DNA of 64,000 nucleotides from Kribbella monticola (GCF_003261635.1 NZ_QFXK01000027.1:547955-611954), one strand, 5' to 3'. Shown: positions 17,163-25,084, counted from the first letter of the stretch. Notes: generated from the sequence alone by a model not told the origin. Numbers and translations are program-made.

Positions 17163-18128
17163 ATGAGCGCACGGAACGGCATCGTGCTGCGCAGCTACGG
17201 GCCCGGCCAGCAGTTGAAGGCCGAGGAGATCGAGCTGGTGGCGGGACCGGGGGAAGCCCTGGTCGAGATGCGGGTGGCGGCTGTCACCCAACTGGACCGG
17301 ACCGTGCTGGCCGGCAAGCTGCCCCAGCAGTTGAAGACGCCGTTCGTCCCTGGCTCAGAGGGTGCGGGCGTCGTGCTGAGTTCGGACAGGTATCCGGCCG
17401 GCACCGAAGTGGTGATCCGTGGTGGCGGCGTCGGAGTCTCCCTGCCGGGCACCTGGGGACAACTGGCCGTAGTACCGGATGGTTCGCTGCATCCGTTGCC
17501 GGCCGGCCTCGACCCGGCTGCCGCAGTGGCGATGCTGGCGCCTGCGTTGACCGCGCATACCGCAGTACGGCGAGTTGGTGCTGTGGTGGCGGGAGAGACC
17601 GTCGTGGTGACCGGTGCGACGGGGCTGGTGGGCCGGTTGTGTACTGCGGTTGCCAGGGCGGCCGGTGCCGCCAAGGTGATCGGCCTGGCGCGCGCGGGAG
17701 AGTCTGTCGACGTACTGTCCGGGTTGGTGGACCAGATCGTCCGCGTGGACGAGCTGGGCCAGGTGGGACGCGAGCTGCAGTGGTGCGACGCGGCGATCGA
17801 CACTGTGGGCGGTCCCGTCACCAGTGGCGTGATGAGCCACATCACCCCGGGCGGGCGGGTCGTAGTACTGGGCTACACAGCAGGGGAGTTCGCCACTCTC
17901 GACCTGCACCAGCTGATCGGTCGCGACCTGCGGGTACTGCCGGTGAACATGCAGCGCACATCCATCGAGCCGGGAACGGTTGCGCAGGTGCTCGCTGACA
18001 TCGCGCCGGCCGCAGTACAGCCCGACGTCGTACTGATGCCTGCAAGGGATGCCGAGGATGCACTGGACCTCCTAGGCGCTGCTACTGCCGACCGGCGGGT
18101 GCTGCTCGACCTCAGTGGGCTGCAGTGA
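17163..18128 (+). CDS. Zinc-independent quinone oxidoreductase-like MDR protein
   Basis: 321 residues of the medium-chain dehydrogenase superfamily. The GroES-like domain contains LDRTVLAGKLP and PFVPGSEGAGVV. The nucleotide site is VVVTGATGLVGRLCTAVARAAGA (GxTGxxG). Zinc-binding cysteines are lacking, as in quinone oxidoreductases and NADPH enoyl reductases. I chose the ATG at 17163 (MSARNGIVLRSY) because upstream codons run into the operator-like site. Probably reduces a conjugated ketone or quinone intermediate. Confidence 0.85.
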   Translation: MSARNGIVLRSYGPGQQLKAEEIELVAGPGEALVEMRVAAVTQLDRTVLAGKLPQQLKTPFVPGSEGAGVVLSSDRYPAGTEVVIRGGGVGVSLPGTWGQLAVVPDGSLHPLPAGLDPAAAVAMLAPALTAHTAVRRVGAVVAGETVVVTGATGLVGRLCTAVARAAGAAKVIGLARAGESVDVLSGLVDQIVRVDELGQVGRELQWCDAAIDTVGGPVTSGVMSHITPGGRVVVLGYTAGEFATLDLHQLIGRDLRVLPVNMQRTSIEPGTVAQVLADIAPAAVQPDVVLMPARDAEDALDLLGAATADRRVLLDLSGLQ

Positions 18129-18183
18129 TCACGGCGCGGGCAAACTGTTGTCGGAGTGCACGTGAATGCCAACTCCCAGCTAC

Positions 18184-18226
18184 GGTTACCTCGCAGACGT
18201 GAGTGCCGTGCAGGAGAGAGGTAACC
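18184..18226. promoter_or_regulatory. 9-bp inverted repeat before second GntR gene
   Basis: GGTTACCTC at 18184-18192 and its exact complement GAGGTAACC at 18218-18226 are separated by 25 bp. The right arm overlaps the probable ribosome-binding site of the GntR gene that starts at 18235. It could be an operator with two half-sites or an RNA hairpin controlling translation. It differs from the TGAT-N5-ATCA sites. Confidence 0.5.
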
Positions 18227-18234
18227 CGTACCCC

Positions 18235-18927
18235 ATGACCCGACGACTCGAGCTCACGCCCGGGGGACCGAGCGGCCGTCGTACGCTGGCGGAAGAAGCC
18301 GCCGCCGAGTTGCACGAGCTCATCCTGTCCGGCGAGCTGCCCAGCGGTACGGCGTTGCGCCTCGAGGAGCTGGCCAAGCGGCTGGACATGAGCCAGATGC
18401 CGATCCGCGAAGGGCTGCGCCGGATGCAGGCGCTCGGGCTGGTCGAGATCGTGCCGCACAAGGGCGCCTGGGTTCGCGAACTGTCGATGGAGGACCTGCG
18501 CGACACCCACCAGACCCGGCTCGCCCTGGAGAGCCTCGCCGTACGGGCTGCCGCGACCAGGTTCGCCGACTCCGATGCCGCGTTGGCGCGGGCTGCGCTG
18601 GCCGAGCACGTCCGGCTGTCGAAGGCGGGTGACATCATCGCCTCGCGGCAGGCGCACACCGAGTTCCACTTCGCGATCTACCGGGCCGGTGGGTCGCGCT
18701 GGCTGCCGCGGGCGATCGAGCCCGTGTGGCAGAACAGCGAGCGCTACCGGTTCGGCTCACGGCAGACCAAGGCCCGGATCGAGCAGACCCGGCGGGAGCA
18801 CCAGGCGATCCTGGACGCCTGCCTGGCCCACGACGAGGCCGGCGCCGAAGCCGCCCTGCGCGAACACCTCGAAGGCGCGATGCAGCGCATCACCGAGACG
18901 ATGGAACGCCGCTACAAGAAGGACTGA
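18235..18927 (+). CDS. GntR-family regulator, FCD subfamily (copy 2)
   Basis: 230 residues, strikingly similar to the regulator at 12739-13443 along its full length. Shared stretches include LILSGELPSGT, MSQMP-REGLRR, GAWVRELS-EDLRDTH and TRLALESLAVRAAA. The start at 18235 (MTRRLELTPGG) aligns with the start of copy 1 (MNNSLELLPGG); an upstream ATG at 18166 would put the inverted repeat inside the coding region. The two proteins could bind the same sites or form heterodimers. Confidence 0.92.
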   Translation: MTRRLELTPGGPSGRRTLAEEAAAELHELILSGELPSGTALRLEELAKRLDMSQMPIREGLRRMQALGLVEIVPHKGAWVRELSMEDLRDTHQTRLALESLAVRAAATRFADSDAALARAALAEHVRLSKAGDIIASRQAHTEFHFAIYRAGGSRWLPRAIEPVWQNSERYRFGSRQTKARIEQTRREHQAILDACLAHDEAGAEAALREHLEGAMQRITETMERRYKKD

Positions 18928-18972
18928 CCCGCTGTAGACCGCCCACCGAGCTGAGGGTCAGCCGGCGTCGCA

Positions 18973-19005
18973 CCGTACGACGTGGGTCGGCGTCACGTCG
19001 TACGG
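18973..19005. terminator. Bidirectional terminator hairpin
   Basis: Perfect 12-bp arms CCGTACGACGTG and CACGTCGTACGG around a 9-base loop, placed in the 100-bp gap where the GntR gene and a leftward oxidoreductase gene converge. No U-run is visible on either side, as is common in high-GC actinobacteria. Confidence 0.7.
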
Positions 19006-19027
19006 CGTGGTGTTCGTCGTCAGTGGC

Positions 19028-19492
19028 TCAGTCCGCGAGGTGGGCGGGGAAGCCGCCGGTGGCGACCGGGCCCCAGCGTTGCGGGGTGATGCGGATCAGG
19101 CACTTGCCCTGCTTGCGCATCGCCTCGCGGTACTCGTCCCAGTCCGGGTGCTCGCCGGAGATCGACCGGAAGTAGTCGACCAGCGGCTCGACCGCGTCGG
19201 GCAACTCGATCACCTCGCCGCTGCCGTCGATCTGGACCCACGGCCCGTTCCAGTCGTCGGACAGCACGACCACGGCGGTCTGCGGATCGCGCTTCACGTT
19301 CTTGCTCTTGGCCCGCTCGGGGTAGGACGAGATGACGATCCGGCCCTCGGCGTCGACCCCGCCGGAGACCGGGGAGACCTGCGGCGACCCGTCGGTACGC
19401 CGGGTGACCAGCAGCATGTGATGACGGGGCCGCACGAACTCGAGCAGCGCCTCGGTGTCGACCTTGGTGTTGGTGGCAATCGTTCTCGGCAT
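19028..19492 (-). CDS. PPOX-class F420-dependent oxidoreductase
   Basis: 154 residues with the split-barrel FMN/F420-binding fold: an N-terminal LLEFVRPRHHMLLVTRRTDGSPQVSPVSGGVDAEGRIVISSYPERAKSKNVKRDP that fits the Rv1155/Rv2991-like F420 group, then DDWNGPWVQIDGSGEVIELPDA. Such proteins reduce small substrates or biliverdin with F420H2; the substrate cannot be inferred. The ATG at 19492 (MPRTIA) is preferred over an upstream start that adds an Arg-rich extension. Confidence 0.85.
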   Translation of the reverse strand: MPRTIATNTKVDTEALLEFVRPRHHMLLVTRRTDGSPQVSPVSGGVDAEGRIVISSYPERAKSKNVKRDPQTAVVVLSDDWNGPWVQIDGSGEVIELPDAVEPLVDYFRSISGEHPDWDEYREAMRKQGKCLIRITPQRWGPVATGGFPAHLAD

Positions 19493-19511
19493 ACCGCCCA
19501 CTCTCGCAGAA

Positions 19512-19889
19512 TCAGAGAACCGGCGTCTCCTGCACACTCAGCCAGCGGACCCCGTTACGGCCGGCCGGATCCGCGGTCAGCACCGCGACGGTCCGCCGCA
19601 ACGAGCCGACCGAGTGCCGCTCGAGGAACCGGCAGACCGCCACGTCGGCAGTCCGTACGACGACCTCGAACTCCTCGATCCCGATCGTCAACCCCGGTAC
19701 GGCGTTGCGCGCGCCGGCCAGTCCGGTCAGCAGGCTGTCCAGGTCGAGCTTGACCCCGTCGATCGCGACCAAGGTGAAGTCGGGCCGGTGCGCGGCGCGG
19801 AGCGTGTCGAGCAGCGCCGGCTCCGCCTCGCTCCCGAGCCAGCGCGCCAGGTCCTCGTGATGCTTCTCGACTTCCGCCAGCAACTCCAT
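19512..19889 (-). CDS. SnoaL/DUF4440-like small protein
   Basis: 125 residues. The composition fits a cystatin-like NTF2/SnoaL cone: an N-terminal helix with EVEKHHEDLARWLGSEAEPALLDTLRAAHRPDFTLVAIDG, then strands ending in WLSVQETPVL. Proteins like this are ligand-binding domains or small isomerases; no catalytic residue can be assigned. It lies 19 bp upstream of the F420-type gene and 10 bp downstream of the TetR gene, all leftward, suggesting one transcript. Confidence 0.65.
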   Translation of the reverse strand: MELLAEVEKHHEDLARWLGSEAEPALLDTLRAAHRPDFTLVAIDGVKLDLDSLLTGLAGARNAVPGLTIGIEEFEVVVRTADVAVCRFLERHSVGSLRRTVAVLTADPAGRNGVRWLSVQETPVL

Positions 19890-19899
19890 GCCGCTGAGC

Positions 19900-20463
19900 C
19901 TATTTGAGTCGCAGGCCGGTGATGAGGAGGTCGACCAGGCGACGGGCGTCGTAGTCGGGATTGTTCTCCGCGCCGATGCAGAGGTTCCCGACCCCGCGCA
20001 TCAAGGTGATCGGCTGCAGGTCGTCGCGGATCTCGCCGGCCGCGACGGCGGCGTCCAGTAGTTGGCCGCAGACCGGTACGAGCCGGTCGAGGAAGTAGGC
20101 GTGCAGAGTCTGGAAGGCGGCGTTGTCGGACCGCAGCGCGCCGGCCAGGCCGTGCTTGGTGACCAGGAAATCGACGAAGAGATCGATCCACTGGGCCAGT
20201 GCGGCATGCGGCGAGGTGTTCGCGGCGAGCAGGGCCGGTCCGGCCTCGGCGCACGCCTCCACCTGGTGCCGGTAGACGGCGACGATCAGATCGGCCCGGG
20301 TCGGGAAGTGGCGGTAGATCGTGCCCACCCCGACGCCGGCCTTGGCCGCGATGTCCCGCACCGGCGCGTCGACCCCGGCAGCGACGAAGGTCGCGGCGGC
20401 CGCGTCGAGCAGGCTCAGCTCGTTGCGCTGGGCGTCGGCCCGCTTCCGCGGCTTCTCGGTCAT
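19900..20463 (-). CDS. TetR-family transcriptional regulator
   Basis: 187 residues. The N-terminal helix-turn-helix is typical: LLDAAAATFVAAGVDAPVRDIAAKAGVGVGTIYRHFPTRADLIVAVYRHQ. The C-terminal ligand domain is TetR_C-like (SBTDR group). The ATG at 20463 follows a GGAGGG ribosome-binding site; the longer reading adds eight residues lacking one. It is divergent from an aldo/keto reductase gene over 92 bp containing two perfect dyads, the likely operators. Confidence 0.93.
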   Translation of the reverse strand: MTEKPRKRADAQRNELSLLDAAAATFVAAGVDAPVRDIAAKAGVGVGTIYRHFPTRADLIVAVYRHQVEACAEAGPALLAANTSPHAALAQWIDLFVDFLVTKHGLAGALRSDNAAFQTLHAYFLDRLVPVCGQLLDAAVAAGEIRDDLQPITLMRGVGNLCIGAENNPDYDARRLVDLLITGLRLK

Positions 20464-20479
20464 GGCCCTCCTTGTTAAA

Positions 20480-20522
20480 CGGAACAAGGTTCCGTATCGT
20501 AGTTAGCGGAACATCGTTCCGC
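20480..20522. promoter_or_regulatory. Twin TetR operators
   Basis: Two perfect dyads with the same half-site lie in the divergent gap: CGGAAC-AAG-GTTCCG at 20480-20494 and GCGGAACATCGTTCCGC at 20506-20522. Their centres are 27 bp apart. Repetition of CGGAAC-N3-GTTCCG between a TetR gene and its neighbour strongly suggests autoregulation plus repression of the reductase. Confidence 0.8.
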
Positions 20523-20555
20523 TTATTCCAGAGTAGCGACTTCGAGGAGATTGTC

Positions 20556-21575
20556 ATGCAGTACCGCACGCTCGGCCGGACCGGCGTCCAGGTCAGCACG
20601 CTCGCGCTCGGCGCGATGAACTTCGGCCCGATCGGCCGCACCGACCAGAACGAGGCGACCGCGATCGTCGACGCGGCCCTCGAGGCCGGGATCAACCTCG
20701 TCGACACCGCCGACATGTACGGCCAGGGCGAGTCGGAGGAGTTGGTCGGCAAAGCGATCGCCGGTCGCCGTGACGATCTCGTCCTGGCCACCAAGGCGAC
20801 CCTGCCGATGGGGGAGGAGCGCAACCATCGCGGCAGCTCGCGCCGCTGGCTGGTCACCGAACTCGACAACAGTCTCCGTCGGCTTGGAGTCGACCACGTC
20901 GACCTCTATCAGATGCACCGGTGGGATCCGACGACGAGCGACGAAGAGACGCTGTCGGCCCTGACCGATCTGCAGCGGGCCGGAAAGATCCGGTACTTCG
21001 GGTCGTCCGGGTTCCCGGCGTACCGGATCGTGCAGGCGCAATGGGCGGCCCGGGAGCATCACCTGAGCCGCTACGTCACCGAGCAGCCCGGCTACTCGAT
21101 CCTGCAGCGCGCCATCGAGTCCGACGTACTGCCGGTCACCGCGGAGTACGGACTCGGCGTGCTGGTGTGGAGCCCGCTGGCCTCGGGGTGGCTGTCCGGC
21201 GCGGTGCGGGCCGGCCAGGAGATCTCCACCAATCGGTCGGCCGCCCGGCCGGAGTGGTTCGATCTCAGCATCCCGTCGAACCAGGTCCGCCTGGATGCCG
21301 TCGAGCAACTGGTGAAGGTCGCCGAGGAGGCAGGCCTGACCCTGATCCAGCTCGCGCTCGGGTTCGTCACCGCGCACCCAGGCGTCACCAGTGCGATCAT
21401 CGGTCCGCGCACGGTGGACCATCTGCACTCCCAGCTGGCCGCCGCGGACACCGTGCTGACCGCCGACGTCCTGGATGCGATCGACGCGATTGTTGCTCCG
21501 GGCATCGACCTCGCACCGGAGCAGAAGTTCTACACCCCGCCGGCCCTGCTCGACCCGTCGCTGCGCAGGCGGTGA
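20556..21575 (+). CDS. Aldo/keto reductase
   Basis: 339 residues of the AKR (YajO/perakine reductase-like) family. Catalytic residues are recognisable: Asp-Tyr in NLVDTADMYGQGESEELVGKAI, Lys in LVLATKATLPMG, and His in LYQMHRWDPTTS. The C-terminal cofactor-binding SAIIGPRTVDHL is present. It reduces carbonyls with NADPH. Start ATG 20556 has a GAGGAG site. Presumably derepressed when the adjacent TetR protein binds its ligand. Confidence 0.92.
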   Translation: MQYRTLGRTGVQVSTLALGAMNFGPIGRTDQNEATAIVDAALEAGINLVDTADMYGQGESEELVGKAIAGRRDDLVLATKATLPMGEERNHRGSSRRWLVTELDNSLRRLGVDHVDLYQMHRWDPTTSDEETLSALTDLQRAGKIRYFGSSGFPAYRIVQAQWAAREHHLSRYVTEQPGYSILQRAIESDVLPVTAEYGLGVLVWSPLASGWLSGAVRAGQEISTNRSAARPEWFDLSIPSNQVRLDAVEQLVKVAEEAGLTLIQLALGFVTAHPGVTSAIIGPRTVDHLHSQLAAADTVLTADVLDAIDAIVAPGIDLAPEQKFYTPPALLDPSLRRR

Positions 21576-21577
21576 GC

Positions 21578-22438
21578 ATGCCGAGTTTCGGTATCATGAC
21601 CGCGCCGATGCAGGTCGGCTACGACGACGTACTCCGGGTCTGGCGCGAGGCGGACGCGATCGAAGAGATCGAGCACTCCTGGCTGTTCGACCATCTCCTG
21701 CCGATCGGCGGCGATCCGGACGGACCGATACTGGAAGGCTGGACGTTGCTGTCCGCCCTGGCCGCACAGACCCAGCGGCTGCGCCTGGGGCTGCTGGTCA
21801 CCAGCAACCGGTTCCGGCCGCCCGCGATGCTCGCCAAGATGGCCGCGACCGTCGACATCGTCTCCGGTGGACGCCTCGACTTCGGGATCGGCGTCGGCTC
21901 GCGTCCCGACCATCCGCTGGCCAGGCGTGAATACGCGGCGCATGGCCTGCCTTTTTATGAAGTGGCCGATGCGGTGGGGAGCTTCGCCGAGGCGTGCACG
22001 GTGATCCGGCGGCTGTGGACGGAGACGTCGCCGTTCGACTTCCAGGGCAACTACCTCGAGCTCACCGGGGCGTTCTGCAACCCCAAGCCCCTGCAGAGTC
22101 CTCATCCGCCGATCGTCATCGGTGGCCGCTCGGCCGCCGTACTGCGAATCGCCGCCGAGCACGCCGACGTCTGGAACATCCCCGGTGGCGACCTCGAGGA
22201 CGCCGTACGCCGGAGTGCCCTGCTGGACCGGTACTGCGCGGAGATCGGCCGGGACCCTGCCTCGATCACCCGCTCGATCCATCTGGCGGTCTCCTATGAC
22301 GACCCCGGTGCTACCCGGGAGGCGATCGTCGAGGCGGTCGGCGCGGGCTTCGAGCACGTCGTACTGGGCCTTCCGGCGCCCTATCCGGCCAAGGTTGCCC
22401 AGTGGGTCGCGGATGAACTCATCGCGTCGGTGAGGTAA
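21578..22438 (+). CDS. LLM-class (luciferase-like) oxidoreductase, probably F420-dependent
   Basis: 286 residues of the bacterial luciferase superfamily. Seen are SWLFDHLLPIGGDPDGPILEGWTLLSALAAQTQRLRLGLLVTSNRFRPPAMLAKMAATVDIVSGGRLDFGIGVG and PIVIGGRSAAVLRIAAEHADVWN, the normal barrel strands. In actinobacteria this subgroup mostly uses F420 rather than FMN; the cofactor is inferred. It begins 2 bp after the reductase stop; a GTG at 21572 overlapping that stop is an alternative start. Probably co-transcribed with the reductase. Confidence 0.85.
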   Translation: MPSFGIMTAPMQVGYDDVLRVWREADAIEEIEHSWLFDHLLPIGGDPDGPILEGWTLLSALAAQTQRLRLGLLVTSNRFRPPAMLAKMAATVDIVSGGRLDFGIGVGSRPDHPLARREYAAHGLPFYEVADAVGSFAEACTVIRRLWTETSPFDFQGNYLELTGAFCNPKPLQSPHPPIVIGGRSAAVLRIAAEHADVWNIPGGDLEDAVRRSALLDRYCAEIGRDPASITRSIHLAVSYDDPGATREAIVEAVGAGFEHVVLGLPAPYPAKVAQWVADELIASVR

Positions 22439-22455
22439 TCGAAGGACGGGCGCGA

Positions 22456-22491
22456 TTGACAGCGATCGAACAGGTGTTCGAACATGGGGGA
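22456..22491 (+). promoter_or_regulatory. LexA-controlled promoter of imuA'
   Basis: A -35 element TTGACA (22456-22461), the SOS box TCGAACAGGTGTTCGA (22466-22481) and GAACAT (22480-22485) as -10 form a compact promoter. Transcription would start close to the GTG at 22492, implying a leaderless or nearly leaderless message. The TTG at 22456 that could be read as a start codon is part of the -35 element. Confidence 0.8.
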
Positions 22492-23436
22492 GTGACGGGG
22501 ACACCTGCTGTTGAGCTGCCAGCGCGTCCGGCTGAGCCTAGCCGGGTGACCGCGCTCGATCAGGCACGGTCGCTGCTGGCGCGGGCCAAGGAGCAGAAGG
22601 CGGCCCGGCTCCGGGAGGCCGAGGAGGAGGCGGCCGCCGTGCGGACGGTGCCGGCGCCGCGGACCACCGAGACCCGGGTGCAACAGGCGCTGGACACCGC
22701 GACCGTCGAGCGGGCACTGCCCACGCTACCGGCCGTCTCCGAGCTTCTGTCCGGGTCGCTGAAGGGCGGTTCGGTGTACTCCGTGCGCGGGTCGACCGCG
22801 TTGGTGATGGCGATGATGGCCGGTCCGTCCGCGGAGGGCGCCTGGTGCGGGGTGGTCGGGCTGCCGTCGTTCGGGGCGGAGGCCGCCCGGGCGCTCGGGG
22901 TCGACCTGGAGCGGCTGGTGCTGGTGCCCGATCCGGAGCGGGACTGGCTCAGTGTGGTCGCGGCGCTGGTCGATGCCCTGACCGTGGTGGTGGTGAGGCC
23001 ACCCGGTGTGGTGACGCCGGGGGAGGCGTCCCGATTGGCTGCCCGGCTGCGGACCCGGGGCGCGATGCTGATCGCGGTCGGGTCCTGGCCGGGAAGTGAA
23101 GCTCGACTAGAGGTTCAGGGCAATGTGTGGACCGGGCTGGGTGCGGGCGAGGGATACCTCGCGGGGCGGCAGGCGACCGTCGCGGTGACCAGCCGCGGAG
23201 CAGCTCGTCAGCACCAGCTCTGGCTCCCCGCCGTCGACGGCTCCATCCGCTCGGTGCGCCCGATCGACCTGGTGCAGCCCGGCGACCCGGGCCGCGCGGT
23301 CGAATCGGGCCGGGTGGTCGAGTCGGGCCGGGCCGTTGGCTCGGGCCGGCCGGGTGACTTGGGCCGGCCGTTGGACTCGGGCTGGCCGCTGGGCGCGGGG
23401 CAGCCGGGTGACGAGCGGTGGGAGGCGGTGGGGTGA
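22492..23436 (+). CDS. imuA': ImuA' (RecA-like accessory factor of the mutasome)
   Basis: 314 residues from the GTG at 22492; a GTG at 22546 (VTALDQARSLLARAKEQ) is also possible. An N-terminal charged helix (KEQKAARLREAEEEAAAV) precedes a RecA-like core with LPAVSELLSGSLKGGSVYSVRGSTALVMAMMAGPS. The P-loop position (GSTALVMAM) lacks the GKT/S, as in the ImuA' branch. The tail is six hexapeptide repeats of the RAVESG type (23293-23400). It acts with ImuB and DnaE2 in SOS mutagenesis and damage tolerance. Its stop overlaps the imuB ATG (TGATG). Confidence 0.85.
   Translation: MTGTPAVELPARPAEPSRVTALDQARSLLARAKEQKAARLREAEEEAAAVRTVPAPRTTETRVQQALDTATVERALPTLPAVSELLSGSLKGGSVYSVRGSTALVMAMMAGPSAEGAWCGVVGLPSFGAEAARALGVDLERLVLVPDPERDWLSVVAALVDALTVVVVRPPGVVTPGEASRLAARLRTRGAMLIAVGSWPGSEARLEVQGNVWTGLGAGEGYLAGRQATVAVTSRGAARQHQLWLPAVDGSIRSVRPIDLVQPGDPGRAVESGRVVESGRAVGSGRPGDLGRPLDSGWPLGAGQPGDERWEAVG
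23293..23400 (+). repeat. Six hexapeptide (18-bp) repeats in imuA'
   Basis: Six consecutive 18-bp units encode RAVESG, RVVESG, RAVGSG, RPGDLG, RPLDSG and WPLGAG. The first three are near-identical and the later ones diverged. They form a low-complexity tail just before the stop codon. Confidence 0.85.
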
Positions 23437-25061
23437 TGGCTGCTGCGCGGTCGCCGGTTGCGTCGGCGCAAGGGAGTCTGACCCGGACGATGGTGGTCTG
23501 GGTGCCGGACTGGCCGGTGACGGCGGCAGCCACGGCGGCCGGGCATTCCCCGGACGCGCCGGTCGCAGTACTGGCCAAGGGCAAGGTGCTGGCGGCTTCG
23601 GCTGCTGCCCGGGCCGAAGGGGTGCGGCAGGGGCTGAAGGCGCGGGATGCCCAGTCGCGGTGCCCCGAGCTGGTGGTGCTGAAGTACGACCCGGTGATCG
23701 ACGCGCGGGCCTTCGATCCGGTGATCAGCTGTCTGGAGGCGCTGACTCCCGGCATCCAGGTGATCCGGCCGGGCATGTGTGCGCTGAAGGCCCGCGGCCC
23801 GACCCGGTTCTACGGGACCGAGCAGGCGGCGGCGGAGAAGCTGCTCGACCGGCTGGAGACCTTCGACGTACCGGGTGGGCGGGTCGGGGTCGCCGACGGG
23901 CCGTTCGCCGCCGAGCAGGCCGCCCGGTCGAGTTCGCCCCGAACCAGGGTGCTGGTGATCCCGCCCGGCGGCTCGGCGGAGTTCCTGGCGCCGATCACGG
24001 TCGACGCGCTCGGCCAGCCTGCTCTCACCGATCTGCTCCGGCGACTCGGGCTGCGCTCGCTCGGCGCGTTCGCGCAGCTTCCGGCGGCCGAAGTACTGAC
24101 CAGGTTCGGGCCGGACGGCGCGTTCGCGCACCGGCTGGCCCGGGGAGCCGACGACCGCCCGGTGGTCGCCCGGCAGGTGCCGCCCGAGCTGGCCCGGACG
24201 CTGGACTTCGAGCCGGCGGTGGACCGGGTCGACCAGGTCGCGTTCGCGGTCCGCGGGGTCGCCGACGAGCTCATCGGCCGGCTGGCCGCGCTCGGCCTGG
24301 TCTGCACCACGCTGCGCGTCGAGGTCGGCACCGAGTCCGGCCGGATCCACGAGCGGGACTGGCTGCATCCGCGCTGGTTCAGCGCCACCGACCTGGTCGA
24401 TCGGGTCCGCTGGCAGTTGCAGGGCAGCGGGACGGCGACCAGCGAGCTGACCTCGCCGGTGGTGCGGGTCCGGCTGATCCCGGAGGAGGCCGACCCGATC
24501 GGCAGTCATGTCGACGGCCTGTGGGGCGGCGGCCCCGACGAACGGATCCACCGCGCGCTGTCGCGGGTGCAGAGCATGCTCGGCCATGGAGCGGTCGTCT
24601 CGGTGGCACTCGGTGGCGGCCGCGGCTTCCTGGAGCGGCAGACCCTGATTCCGTGGGGCGATCGGCCGGTGCCCGCTTATCCAGCCGACGCGCCCTGGCC
24701 GGGCGTGGCGGTCTCTCCGCACCCGGAGCTGTGGCCGATGCCGGTGCCGACCACGGTCTATCCCGAACCGCTGCCTGCGCAGGTGTTCGACGCGGACGGG
24801 CAACTGGTCGCGGTGAGCGCCCGTGGTGCGTTGTCCGGTGACCCGGCCGGGTTCCGGTTCGCGCCCGGCGTACGAGTTGCCGAGGGCAACGAGTTTCACC
24901 AGGTGGTCGCCTGGGCAGGCCCCTGGCTCGCCGACGAACGCTGGTGGGACCCGGCCGCCGCCTCCCGCCAGGCCCGCTTCCAGTTCGTCGCCGCCGACGG
25001 CCGCGCCTGGCTCTTCACCCTCCGCCAAACCACCTGGCTGGCCGAAGCCGCCTACGACTGA
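23436..25061 (+). CDS. imuB: ImuB, Y-family polymerase-like mutasome hub
   Basis: 541 residues resembling DinB/UmuC polymerases but without the catalytic carboxylates. The palm reads MVVWVPDWPVTAAAT at the start, and the usual SxDE stretch is replaced by GPTRFYGTEQAAAEKL. The little finger and long C-terminal extension (RALSRVQSMLGHGAVVSVALGGGRG and WAGPWLADERWWDPAAASRQARFQFV) match ImuB. In mycobacteria ImuB binds the beta clamp through a Q-x-x-L-W-G motif; here the place reads HVDGLWGG, with the Gln missing. It follows imuA' with a one-base overlap. Confidence 0.9.
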   Translation: MAAARSPVASAQGSLTRTMVVWVPDWPVTAAATAAGHSPDAPVAVLAKGKVLAASAAARAEGVRQGLKARDAQSRCPELVVLKYDPVIDARAFDPVISCLEALTPGIQVIRPGMCALKARGPTRFYGTEQAAAEKLLDRLETFDVPGGRVGVADGPFAAEQAARSSSPRTRVLVIPPGGSAEFLAPITVDALGQPALTDLLRRLGLRSLGAFAQLPAAEVLTRFGPDGAFAHRLARGADDRPVVARQVPPELARTLDFEPAVDRVDQVAFAVRGVADELIGRLAALGLVCTTLRVEVGTESGRIHERDWLHPRWFSATDLVDRVRWQLQGSGTATSELTSPVVRVRLIPEEADPIGSHVDGLWGGGPDERIHRALSRVQSMLGHGAVVSVALGGGRGFLERQTLIPWGDRPVPAYPADAPWPGVAVSPHPELWPMPVPTTVYPEPLPAQVFDADGQLVAVSARGALSGDPAGFRFAPGVRVAEGNEFHQVVAWAGPWLADERWWDPAAASRQARFQFVAADGRAWLFTLRQTTWLAEAAYD

Positions 25062-25084
25062 CCACCCTCGGGCGAACCCACAGC

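Noticed and set aside
22456..22458. TTG start codon for imuA'
   Set aside because: The TTG is inside a -35 TTGACA element and the reading passes through the LexA box; a downstream GTG is better.
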